Positions 24,894-33,387 of a DNA stretch of 64,000 bases are shown in pieces. A program made the translations under genes and the position numbers. This stretch comes from CBDCNP01 sp965222425 (lineage in GTDB: Bacteria > Acidobacteriota > Vicinamibacteria > Marinacidobacterales > DATDRI01). The stretch spans positions 1 through 64,000 of the forward strand of contig CBDCTW010000021.1 of the NCBI GenBank assembly GCA_965222425.1, in the 5' to 3' direction. Within the stretch, counting starts at the first letter, position 1. Each line of letters starts with the position of its first letter. Below the pieces are notes generated by a model, which was not told the DNA's origin, made no database searches, and saw only the letters and a program-made list of their open reading frames with translations.

Positions 24894-27800
24894 TCAAAAG
24901 CTCTTTCGGAACTTCATGTCCATCGCGAGAGCGCCGGTCTCGTCTCGAGACAAGATCCAAGATACCGGTCCCTCGGGTGTGTACTCGATGACGACCACGA
25001 CCGACTCCGTGGTCTCGCCGAAGGCGGTCGAGTAGTTGATGGCCAAGTCGCGGGAGATCTGTTTCCCGACACTGACCCGCGCAACGGGGTTGGCGAATCG
25101 TCCCACCAGCGCGGGATCGACGCGGAAGCGATCGAGACCGAATAACCGTTCCGCCCCTCGGCTCAGCTCCTGGTTGAGCCTTTCGGTCAGAAGGCCGGCA
25201 ACCGTGACACTGGCAAGTTCTTCCTCCTCACTACCTACGGTCCTGAGCTCGGACTCCGTCGCGCCGGCGAGAAGCCTCAAGATCTCGATGGGACGGAGCG
25301 GTGGCTCAGAGGTCAACTCCGGAAAAAAGCGCTCGGGTGTTCCGGCGATGCGAAGATAAACCTGATAGCTCCTGACGCGCGACTCCGCCGCCAGGTCGAA
25401 AAACGGCTTGATCGAGCTGGGATCGACGAACTCGACTTTCAATGAAACGATGTTGTACCGCTGTCCTAGTAGAAGTACTTTGCCCCGCACCGCCTCGGCG
25501 CGTCCGAGTAGGGCTGGCCGATCGAACGTCCCGCGAAGCTGGAACTCCGCACCGCCATCGATGGTGGCCAACGAATTGCGAACCTTCAAGCCGTCGGGGG
25601 CGACCACGCTCACATCCAGGCGAAGATCGGGAAACGTTTCGTCGACGCTCGGCTCCACCAGCTCTATAACGTCTCGAGTGCCGAGGATTCCAGCCGCGAC
25701 GTCATACTCCCTCGTCCAAGTCGCCTCTTGAACCTCTATCTGTCCGGCGAGGATTTGCCCGCTCGCGGTACCGGTGAGTGACAGATCCGCATCCACCGTC
25801 GCGATAAGCCCTTGTGGATAGCGAAGCCGTAATCCGTTTCCGCTCCCCCTCAACTCGAAGGAATCGGGACGGAGTCCCGAAAGCGAAAAAGAGCCCGTCA
25901 AGCTGACCGGCGCTCCCCCGAAGCGCGCTTCCAAGCCTTGCAGTCGTACGGTCCGGTTGTCGAAGAGAATGCGACCCTGAATGTCCCCGAAGGCGTGGGG
26001 GAACTCTCTTATGCTCAGGGCTCCGTGGTTGAGATCGACGTGGCCCGAAATGGACGGACGCTCCCACCCACCTTCGAGACTCGCTGCGACCTCGGCTTCC
26101 CCAGACCACGTCGTGGAAGGGAAGAACGAGCTCAGGACCTGGAGGTTGACCGAGCCGTCGACATCCAGGTCCATCTCCTTTCCATCGAGGCCCACGTTGC
26201 CGCTCAAGCTTAAGCGTGTCTGGTCTCCGACGAGCTCCATCGCTCTGAACTCGAGCCTTCCCATCTGAAGCTTTAGCTCGATCGGCGCGGACGAATCGAG
26301 ACGGTAGTTGGAAACAACAGTGGTAAGACTGGACAAGCGACCCTTGGCGGAACAGGTCTCGATGGACTCCAATCGCCCCTCGAAAGAAGCCTCGCCGCTC
26401 GAGATCAGACGCAAGGAGTCGGGAAGCCCGTCGCGTACGGAGCGAAGCACGGGCGCGACGTCGGCTCCAGTCCAACGCGCCCGACCCTCGATGGGAAAGC
26501 CGGGCGTGATCCGAACTTGCACGTCGGTTTCTAGCTCGAACGCTTCCCCGGTAAGCGTCAGGCTGCCGCGCAGAGTCTCGTCGTGCAGACGAGCCTCGAG
26601 TCGTCCGCTCCCGAGCTTTGTCTCCGCGAACGCCAAGCCGGAGACGGTCGCTTGGACCTCGATCTCCGGCTTGGTGAGGGTGCCGCCCACCGTTACCGAA
26701 CCATCGAGCTCGCCTTCGAATCTCGAGGCCGCGGGGCCCTGTCCGTAAGGTCCGTAAGATCCGTAAAGTACGGCAAGGGGTATCCGTCGCCCCTGGAGCT
26801 GTCCTTTTACCTCTCGCGTCTCGCTGTGAAGCTTGAGTGTCCCCGCAAACTCGGCCGCACTCCGTGAGATCGAGAGGTCGTCGAGGAACAGCTCCAGACC
26901 GCGAAGCCTGATGCGGGAAGACGCCCGGTCGAAGGCGTGACCTTCGACGGATCCCTCCTCCAACGTGGCTCTCGCTTCTCCGCTCCGCTCGCCGCCCTCA
27001 GATGCAAACCTGCCCTTCCCGGTGAGCCGCCCCTCGAGATCGAGTGGGATGCCCAAAAGGATCTCTAGCGACGAGGCGGGCCAACCGCTCAACTCCACCG
27101 CCAGGTCGAAGTCTCTGGTCGACTCGGCTAGAGAACCAGGGCCGAGCGCCAGAGCGCCGCTACCGACGAGCGCAGCATCGCCCGCTTTGGACTTAAAGGA
27201 GTCGAAGTGCACCGCTTCGGCGCTGAGACTTCCCTCCGCCTCCACATCTCCCCATCGAATCCCGTGGTAAGTGATCTCGCGACCGCTGAACGCACCCTTG
27301 AACGTCAACCTGGGAAGCCTCCCCTCCAATCGGCCCTTGGCGCGACCGCTTCCGGCGACTCCGAACAAGTGTGGCTGACGTGCGGGGTTCATGAGAGCAC
27401 GGAGTCCTTTCTGGAGTCGGTCGGCGCGGGCGAGATCTTGGGCGACGGCTTCGAGGCTCAGGCTCGCGGGCGCGGTTCGCGGATACGAGCCTGCCAGCGT
27501 CGCGACGGCGCCGTCGGTCTCGAAGCGACTCGGACGCAGCTCCAGCTCCCCACCTTCCAAAACGCCGCCCACCGAAAAGTCGAGTCCGGGAAGCTCGGAC
27601 TCGTCAGACTTGTCAGGGGCGACACCGACGAGCTCGAAATCCCCACTGACAAGAGAAAGATCCGCCAAGGGGAAGCTGACGTTCGCACCACCCGACACGC
27701 GGGAGGCAAAACGCTCGAGGTCATTGCCGCCGGAAGATTCCATGAGTTGGGACAGGCGAACGTCCTCGAACTTCACGCCGAGCTCGGCGGGCCCGCTAGT

Positions 27801-28874
27801 TATCGGAGTCGGTTGTCTAAAATTGAACGATGCCGTCCCGCCCGCCAAGACCCCCTCGACGGACTGCAACTCGACGACGTTGCGGTCCCAAAGTACGTTC
27901 CCCTCGAAGTTGCTGAAAGGCATTCCGGCGAATCGCGCCTCCGGGATCCGGGCGACACCTCGCAAGAGGTGCCAGCCCCGCCCCATTAGGAGAACCCCCT
28001 CGAAAATCCCCTTTCGATTTCCTCGTCCGCTCGAAAGCAGAGTGAGACCGAGTAGACGCGTGGCCGCCGGGCCGACCTCGGACTCGACGTTCACGGTTAG
28101 CTCGGCTTGTGGCTCCGCCCCGAGGGTGATGGTTCCTTTGGAAAGGAGCTCGTAGAAAGTTCCCCGGACGATGAGCTCCTCTAATTCCAACTCCCGTCCG
28201 CTGAGCCTGAAGCGAGCATCGAGGGCAGCCTCGATCGGCTGACGCCCCTTGACTCGAACGGAGCCGCGCTCGTAACCGATCGTGCCCCGAAACTCACTCG
28301 AGCCCTCTCTCTCCAAATTCGCGGCAAGCTCCTGCGCTTCCAGTCGCCAGGGGATATTCGTGTTGTTGTAAACGCAGAGCGCGTTCTCGATTCGAATGCG
28401 GTCCGCGAGAAGAGCCATTCCGCCGGCTGCCGAATTCGCGGGACGCCCCGGCGCCCGCAAGCGCCCGGGCACCTCGAACCGACCTCCCCCGTAGTCTTGC
28501 ACGCGAAACTTGAGACCGCTTACTTCCAGAAGGGCAAGATGGAGCCCTCGGTCGAAGACCCTGGTTAAGTTGAGCTGACCGCGTACGCTCTCGATCTCCA
28601 GTGGGGCCGGCCCATCCGTTCGCGCTTCGACCCGGACGCCCGCGATGACGAATCCGTAATTAGGTAAATCAACCGAAATACTGTCGATTGACACCGGGGC
28701 GCCCAGAACCCGGGTTGCCTCACCCTCGATCCATTTCCGCAGGTAGTCGGGATAGTCGAAGAATAGGATGAAAACCGCCAGAAAGAGAAGGGTTATTGCC
28801 GCAAGTGAGGCGACGACACCGATCACCCAACCTAGAATGCGGGTCAGGATGCGCGTCCAGCGGCGGCTCTTCAA
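24894..28874 (-). CDS. tamB: TamB-like translocation/assembly protein (AsmA/DUF490 family)
   Basis: 1326 residues. A single N-terminal membrane anchor (WVIGVVASLAAITLLFLAVF) precedes a long beta-rich repeat region with many FxGxI/LxGxG-type strands, and a C-terminal DUF490 domain (FPDLRLDVSVVAPDGLKVRN, then EILRLLAGATESEL). Such proteins form a beta-taco groove bridging inner and outer membranes and carry phospholipid or unfolded barrel segments. The protein ends in RKSF. It is followed four bases later by the Omp85 gene, as in classical tamA/tamB pairs but in reversed order. Confidence 0.85.
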   Translation of the reverse strand: MKSRRWTRILTRILGWVIGVVASLAAITLLFLAVFILFFDYPDYLRKWIEGEATRVLGAPVSIDSISVDLPNYGFVIAGVRVEARTDGPAPLEIESVRGQLNLTRVFDRGLHLALLEVSGLKFRVQDYGGGRFEVPGRLRAPGRPANSAAGGMALLADRIRIENALCVYNNTNIPWRLEAQELAANLEREGSSEFRGTIGYERGSVRVKGRQPIEAALDARFRLSGRELELEELIVRGTFYELLSKGTITLGAEPQAELTVNVESEVGPAATRLLGLTLLSSGRGNRKGIFEGVLLMGRGWHLLRGVARIPEARFAGMPFSNFEGNVLWDRNVVELQSVEGVLAGGTASFNFRQPTPITSGPAELGVKFEDVRLSQLMESSGGNDLERFASRVSGGANVSFPLADLSLVSGDFELVGVAPDKSDESELPGLDFSVGGVLEGGELELRPSRFETDGAVATLAGSYPRTAPASLSLEAVAQDLARADRLQKGLRALMNPARQPHLFGVAGSGRAKGRLEGRLPRLTFKGAFSGREITYHGIRWGDVEAEGSLSAEAVHFDSFKSKAGDAALVGSGALALGPGSLAESTRDFDLAVELSGWPASSLEILLGIPLDLEGRLTGKGRFASEGGERSGEARATLEEGSVEGHAFDRASSRIRLRGLELFLDDLSISRSAAEFAGTLKLHSETREVKGQLQGRRIPLAVLYGSYGPYGQGPAASRFEGELDGSVTVGGTLTKPEIEVQATVSGLAFAETKLGSGRLEARLHDETLRGSLTLTGEAFELETDVQVRITPGFPIEGRARWTGADVAPVLRSVRDGLPDSLRLISSGEASFEGRLESIETCSAKGRLSSLTTVVSNYRLDSSAPIELKLQMGRLEFRAMELVGDQTRLSLSGNVGLDGKEMDLDVDGSVNLQVLSSFFPSTTWSGEAEVAASLEGGWERPSISGHVDLNHGALSIREFPHAFGDIQGRILFDNRTVRLQGLEARFGGAPVSLTGSFSLSGLRPDSFELRGSGNGLRLRYPQGLIATVDADLSLTGTASGQILAGQIEVQEATWTREYDVAAGILGTRDVIELVEPSVDETFPDLRLDVSVVAPDGLKVRNSLATIDGGAEFQLRGTFDRPALLGRAEAVRGKVLLLGQRYNIVSLKVEFVDPSSIKPFFDLAAESRVRSYQVYLRIAGTPERFFPELTSEPPLRPIEILRLLAGATESELRTVGSEEEELASVTVAGLLTERLNQELSRGAERLFGLDRFRVDPALVGRFANPVARVSVGKQISRDLAINYSTAFGETTESVVVVIEYTPEGPVSWILSRDETGALAMDMKFRKSF

Positions 28875-29009
28875 GGTCTTTTCTACCTAGGTCTATCTAC
28901 CTAATAATATTCCTGGGGTTCCGCAGTACGGACCCCCCACCTGGTATGCCTTTACGGGAGCTCCTCGTTATTCTAGCGCTATTGGGCGCTCGGCGCGGCA
29001 CCGGGATGA
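28875..29009. other. Short spacer between tamB and the carboxylase operon end
   Basis: 135 bp containing an AT-rich patch (CTAATAATATTCC near 28900-28912) suited to the tamB promoter. No gene or clear hairpin was found. Confidence 0.4.
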
Positions 29010-29546
29010 CTATGGCTCACCGGCCTTCACCGTAAACAACCGGTCCCGCAACTCGACCGCATCGCCCTCTCGAACGTCGAACGCCACCAGAGTCCCGGCT
29101 ACTGGACTTCGGATCTCGTTCTGCATTTTCATGGCCTCCAATAGGAGCACCCCTTGGTCCGCTTGGAGCTGCGCTCCCAGCTCGGCAAGCAGCTTGACCA
29201 CCTTCCCCGGCATCGGGGCCACGACCTCCGCAGAACCCTGTCTGCTCCTACCCCCGGACCGAGTCGTGTTGTCTGGTCCGTCGTCGAGCTCGAAGACGTG
29301 CCGTTCTCCGTCTATTTCAACGGAGATGCGCTTGCCATGGATCGTCACTCGAGGCTCATAGGATCGCCCTTCGAGAATGATGGATAGTCCTCCCTCTCGC
29401 TGATCGCCTAGGTCGAACTCCAGAGGTTTACCGGAGAGACTTACCCGCAACCGGCCTTCGCTTTCACCTACCTCCAAGGAGAAGGCCTGATCGCCTGAGA
29501 GCAACGTCAGTCTCTTCGCATCCTTCACAGGCTTCACATCCTTCAC
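29010..29546 (-). CDS. Biotin carboxyl carrier protein of an acyl-CoA carboxylase
   Basis: 178 residues from GTG 29546, which overlaps the TGA of the biotin carboxylase gene (GTGA). The N-terminal half is a beta-rich segment of unknown role; the C-terminal 80 residues are a biotinyl domain (VVAPMPGKVVKLLAELGA) with the biotinylated lysine in LLEAMKMQNEI. It carries the carboxybiotin between the carboxylase and transferase encoded just upstream. Longer upstream reading gives Arg-rich sequence out of phase with the carboxylase gene and is not believable. Confidence 0.85.
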   Translation of the reverse strand: MKDVKPVKDAKRLTLLSGDQAFSLEVGESEGRLRVSLSGKPLEFDLGDQREGGLSIILEGRSYEPRVTIHGKRISVEIDGERHVFELDDGPDNTTRSGGRSRQGSAEVVAPMPGKVVKLLAELGAQLQADQGVLLLEAMKMQNEIRSPVAGTLVAFDVREGDAVELRDRLFTVKAGEP

Positions 29547-31078
29547 AGGCGGCTCCCATGCTGCTCGCGAATACCAGCTCGCTTCCAAACCGACGGCGCC
29601 GCCTCCGCCGTCGTGCGCCTTCGCGGTCGGTCGACCGAACGATAAGCGGCCACCGCGGCGGCGATGAGAGCGGCTCGGTCGCGCTCGATATCCATCGATA
29701 CGGGGTTCGACACCGGTCCGGTACCGCCTGCCGATCCCTTCCAATTCCGATCGATGTAACCGACGTCCATCTCCCCAGCGAGGAACTGAGGATCCCGGAG
29801 TACGTGCCGGAAGAACGGTAGGGTCGTCGAGATACCCTCGACGCGATACTCCTCGAGCGCCCGCTTCGCCCGCGCGAGACACTCTTGCCGGTCTCGACCC
29901 CAGACGATGAGCTTCGCGATCAACGGATCGTAGTGCGACTGAACTTCCCAGCCGGAAAAGACGCCGCTATCGTCCCGGACACCCGGCCCACCCGCCGGCC
30001 TCAGAAAGTCAATTCTGCCCGGCGAGGGTAAAAAATCCTGATACGGATCCTCTGCGGTGATGCGGAATTCCATCGCCCAACCATGGGGGCGTATGTCGGC
30101 TTGCGAGAAGGGAAGTGCTTCTCCGGCCGCCAGGTCGAGCTGCAGCCTAACCAGATCCAGTCCGACCACCATTTCGGTGACGGGATGCTCCACTTGTAGC
30201 CGCGCGTTCATTTCGAGGAAATAGAAATCTCCATTGCCATCCAATAAGAACTCGACGGTACCCACGTTCCGGTAGTCGGCCGCCCTCGCCAACGCCACCG
30301 CCGCTTCCCCCATCCCCCGGCGGAGCTCGGAGTCCAAGCGCGGCGACGGGCACTCTTCGATGAGCTTCTGATGCCTTCTTTGAATCGAGCATTCACGTTC
30401 GAGCAGGTGGACGACCGACCCCGCATCGTCGGCCACGATCTGAAACTCGATGTGACGGGGATGATGAAGATAGCGTTCGAGATAGACCGAGGCATTGCCG
30501 AAACTCGCGCTCGCCTCCGAGCGCGCTTGCCGGAGCGCAGTTTCTAGCTCGGACTCGGAGCTTACGATCCGCATCCCCTTTCCGCCGCCTCCGGCAACCG
30601 CCTTGACCAGCAACGGAAACCCGATCCGTTTCGCTTCGCCGAGCGCATCGGCGTCACTCGATATCGGCTCGCTTCCCGGAACGATGGGGACTCCGGTCTT
30701 TCGAGCAACGCGGCGAGCCTCGGCCTTGTCACCCATGAGGGCAACCGCATCGGGAGTCGGTCCTATGAAAACCAACCCCACTTCCTGACACCGCTTGGCG
30801 AACTCCGCGTTCTCGGCCAAGAAACCGTAGCCCGGATGGACCGAGTCCGCACCTGTTTCCCGAGCCGCCTGGAGCACCGCATCTATGTCGAGGTAGCTTT
30901 CGGTCGACGGTGCCGGCCCGATTCGCCGCGCTTCGTCGGCGTAACGCACATGCAAGCTGTCCCGGTCCGCATCCGAATAGACCGCCACCGTTTTTATACC
31001 GAGCTCGCGACAAGTCCTCAGAATACGAACCGCGATCTCGCTTCGATTAGCGACAAGTAGCTTGCGAAAGGTTGGCAT
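29543..31078 (-). CDS. Biotin carboxylase subunit of acetyl/propionyl-CoA carboxylase
   Basis: 511 residues. The order is an N-terminal KLLVANRSEIAVRILRTCRE, the pre-ATP segment with HPGYGFLAENAEFA, the ATP-grasp glycine loop AVAGGGGKGMRIV, the catalytic ECSIQRRHQKLIEE, and the metal/biotin site EMNARLQVEHPVTEM. This is the ATP-dependent carboxylation of biotin. The extra C-terminal tail of about 50 residues is low-complexity. It lies 17 bases after the transferase gene and overlaps the carrier gene. Confidence 0.92.
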   Translation of the reverse strand: MPTFRKLLVANRSEIAVRILRTCRELGIKTVAVYSDADRDSLHVRYADEARRIGPAPSTESYLDIDAVLQAARETGADSVHPGYGFLAENAEFAKRCQEVGLVFIGPTPDAVALMGDKAEARRVARKTGVPIVPGSEPISSDADALGEAKRIGFPLLVKAVAGGGGKGMRIVSSESELETALRQARSEASASFGNASVYLERYLHHPRHIEFQIVADDAGSVVHLLERECSIQRRHQKLIEECPSPRLDSELRRGMGEAAVALARAADYRNVGTVEFLLDGNGDFYFLEMNARLQVEHPVTEMVVGLDLVRLQLDLAAGEALPFSQADIRPHGWAMEFRITAEDPYQDFLPSPGRIDFLRPAGGPGVRDDSGVFSGWEVQSHYDPLIAKLIVWGRDRQECLARAKRALEEYRVEGISTTLPFFRHVLRDPQFLAGEMDVGYIDRNWKGSAGGTGPVSNPVSMDIERDRAALIAAAVAAYRSVDRPRRRTTAEAAPSVWKRAGIREQHGSRL

Positions 31079-31095
31079 CCCTGGCCTCGATGAGA

Positions 31096-32646
31096 TTAAA
31101 GCGGAATGTTGCCGTGCTTTTTCGGTGGGTTCCGGTCTCTCTTGGTAGCGAGTGCCGCCAAGGCGGTGGTTAGTTTTCTGCGAGTCTTTCGAGGCTCGAT
31201 GACCTCATCGATGTAGCCTCGCTCCGCGGCCACGTACGGATTGGCCAGTTTGGCTCGAAACGCGGCCACCTTTTCCTTCCGCAAGGCCTCGGCGTCGGAA
31301 GCCGCAGCGAGCTCCTTACGATACAGAATGTTCACCGCACCCTCGGGACCCATGACCGCGATCTCCGCCGTTGGATACGCATAGTTGACGTCGGTGCGGA
31401 TGTGCTTGCTCGCCATCACGCAGTAGGCCCCGCCGTAGGCCTTTCGTGTCACCACCGTCAATTTGGGAACGGTGGCCTCGGCGTATGCAAACAAGAGCTT
31501 CGCGCCATGCCGAATGATGCCGCCCCATTCCTGATCGGTGCCAGGAAGGAACCCCGGCACATCCTCGAAGGTCACCAAAGGGATGTTGAAGGCATCGCAG
31601 AAGCGCACGAAACGAGCCCCTTTGACGGAGGCGTTGATGTCCAGCACGCCAGCGAGGACGGCGGGTTGGTTGGCGACGATGCCTACCGATCTTCCTCCCA
31701 ATCGGACAAAACCGACCACGATGTTCTGAGCGAAATGCTCGTGTATTTCGAAGAACTCACCATCGTCGACAACCGATCGAATGAGCTCCTTCATATCGTA
31801 AGGACGATCGGGCTCTGCGGGGACCAGCTTGTCGATCGCTTCGTCTTCGCGATCCAATGGATCGGTGCATTCTAGAATGGGCGCCTCGTCCAAGTTGTTG
31901 CTCGGTAGAAACGATAGGAGCCTTCGAATCGTCTGAAGGCAGTCCCGATCGTCCTCCGCCATAACGTGGGCGACCCCGGAGACTTCGTTGTGCGTCGCCG
32001 CTCCACCCAATTTCTCCATGCTCACCTGCTCGTGGGTCACGGTCTTGATGACATCCGGACCGGTCACGAACATGAAACTCGTGTCCCGCACCATGAAAGT
32101 GAAATCGGTGATGGCCGGCGAGTAGACGGCTCCCCCCGCACAAGGCCCCATAATGGCCGAAATCTGTGGAACCACACCGGACGCGAGAGTGTTGCGGAGG
32201 AAGATATCCGCGTAACCTGCGAGGGAGACGACCCCTTCCTGGATTCGAGCGCCGCCAGAGTCATTGAGCCCTAAGATAGGCGCTCCAATCTTCATCGCCA
32301 GATCCATCACCTTGCAGATCTTCTCGGCGTATGCCTCGGCGAGAGATCCCCCGAAGACGGTGAAATCCTGGGCGAAGAGATAAACGAGACGATCCTCGAT
32401 GCGCCCGTAGCCGGTGATCACTCCGTCGCCGGGGATAACGGTCTGGTCCACCCCGAAATCCCGAGCCCGATGGGTCACAAAGCGGTCGAGCTCCTCGAAG
32501 CTTCCTGGATCGACGAGGGCCTCTATTCTCTCTCTCGCGGTGAGCTTCCCCGCGGCGTGCTGTCGTTCGATGCGCTCGGCACCTCCGGCTTCGCTGGCCC
32601 GACGATTTCGCTCGTTGAGCTCGGCCAACCGGTCGTCTGGGGGCAT
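31096..32646 (-). CDS. Acyl-CoA carboxylase beta (carboxyltransferase) subunit, PccB-like
   Basis: 516 residues. Crotonase-fold carboxyltransferase with ARERIEALVDPGSFEE at the N-terminus, the CoA pocket LNDSGGARIQEGVVSLAGY, and the biotin side GPCAGGAVYSPAITDFTFMV and AYGGAYCVMASKHI. Length and motifs fit propionyl- or acetyl-CoA carboxylases of the PCC type rather than split AccA/AccD. Products could feed fatty-acid synthesis or methylmalonyl-CoA. It begins three bases after the transaldolase-like stop. Confidence 0.9.
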   Translation of the reverse strand: MPPDDRLAELNERNRRASEAGGAERIERQHAAGKLTARERIEALVDPGSFEELDRFVTHRARDFGVDQTVIPGDGVITGYGRIEDRLVYLFAQDFTVFGGSLAEAYAEKICKVMDLAMKIGAPILGLNDSGGARIQEGVVSLAGYADIFLRNTLASGVVPQISAIMGPCAGGAVYSPAITDFTFMVRDTSFMFVTGPDVIKTVTHEQVSMEKLGGAATHNEVSGVAHVMAEDDRDCLQTIRRLLSFLPSNNLDEAPILECTDPLDREDEAIDKLVPAEPDRPYDMKELIRSVVDDGEFFEIHEHFAQNIVVGFVRLGGRSVGIVANQPAVLAGVLDINASVKGARFVRFCDAFNIPLVTFEDVPGFLPGTDQEWGGIIRHGAKLLFAYAEATVPKLTVVTRKAYGGAYCVMASKHIRTDVNYAYPTAEIAVMGPEGAVNILYRKELAAASDAEALRKEKVAAFRAKLANPYVAAERGYIDEVIEPRKTRRKLTTALAALATKRDRNPPKKHGNIPL

Positions 32647-32649
32647 GAT

Positions 32650-33294
32650 TTACTTCTGGGCCTTTTCCCAGTCCTTGAGGAATCGCTCGATTCCGATGTC
32701 GGTGAGTGGGTGTTTAAATAGGGACTGAAAGACCTTGGCCGGCATCGTCGCGATATCGGCCGCCGCGCGCGCCGCCTCGATGACATGCAGAGGGTTACGA
32801 ATACTGGCCACCAGCACCTGGGTCTCGAACTGGTAGTTTCGGTATACCTGCATGATGTCACGGATGAGAGCCATCCCCTCGCTTCCGATATCGTCCAGCC
32901 GGCCCACGAACGGGCTTACGATGTAGGCCCCGGCCTTGGCGGCGAAGATGGCCTGCGGGACCGAAAAACACAAAGTGACGTTGCAGCGGAGCCCGTCGTC
33001 CTTGAGCTTCCGGACCGCCTTGAGTCCTTCCGGCGTGAGCGGGCATTTCACGACGATGTTCTCGGCGATGGTGGACAGTTCTTTCCCCTCGCGAACCATA
33101 CCTTGATGACCTTCCGACACCACCTCGGCTGAGACCGGTCCGGGGACGATTTCGCAGATTTGCTCGAGCACCTTCCGATAAGGAGCCGATTCCCTCGAAA
33201 GAAGAGTCGGGTTGGTAGTAACGCCGTCGAGGAGACCAAGCTCCGCGGTCGCCCGAATCTCCTCTACGTTGGCGGTGTCGAGAAAGATCTTCAT
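32650..33294 (-). CDS. Transaldolase-family enzyme (fructose-6-phosphate aldolase/TalC type)
   Basis: 214 residues, the short single-domain form. FLDTANVEEIRATAELGLLD and GVTTNPTLLSRE are diagnostic; the Schiff-base lysine is in NIVVKCPLTPEGLKA (about residue 86); YIVSPFVGRLDD closes the phosphate site. It works in the pentose-phosphate pathway or in aldol cleavage of fructose-6-phosphate. AGGAGG precedes ATG 33294. Translation is probably coupled to the following carboxylase gene. Confidence 0.9.
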   Translation of the reverse strand: MKIFLDTANVEEIRATAELGLLDGVTTNPTLLSRESAPYRKVLEQICEIVPGPVSAEVVSEGHQGMVREGKELSTIAENIVVKCPLTPEGLKAVRKLKDDGLRCNVTLCFSVPQAIFAAKAGAYIVSPFVGRLDDIGSEGMALIRDIMQVYRNYQFETQVLVASIRNPLHVIEAARAAADIATMPAKVFQSLFKHPLTDIGIERFLKDWEKAQK

Positions 33295-33387
33295 CTGACC
33301 TCCTCCACCTAGCCGGCACCGACCTACCTGCCGGCACGGGGCTGGCTCATTATACCCCGGGTCACCGAGTTTGAAGTTATTGGGAAC

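Noticed and set aside
29547..29882. Longer N-terminus for the biotin carrier protein
   Set aside because: The extra residues are Arg/Gly-rich shadow translation of the biotin carboxylase gene; GTG 29546 gives a normal start with GTGA coupling.
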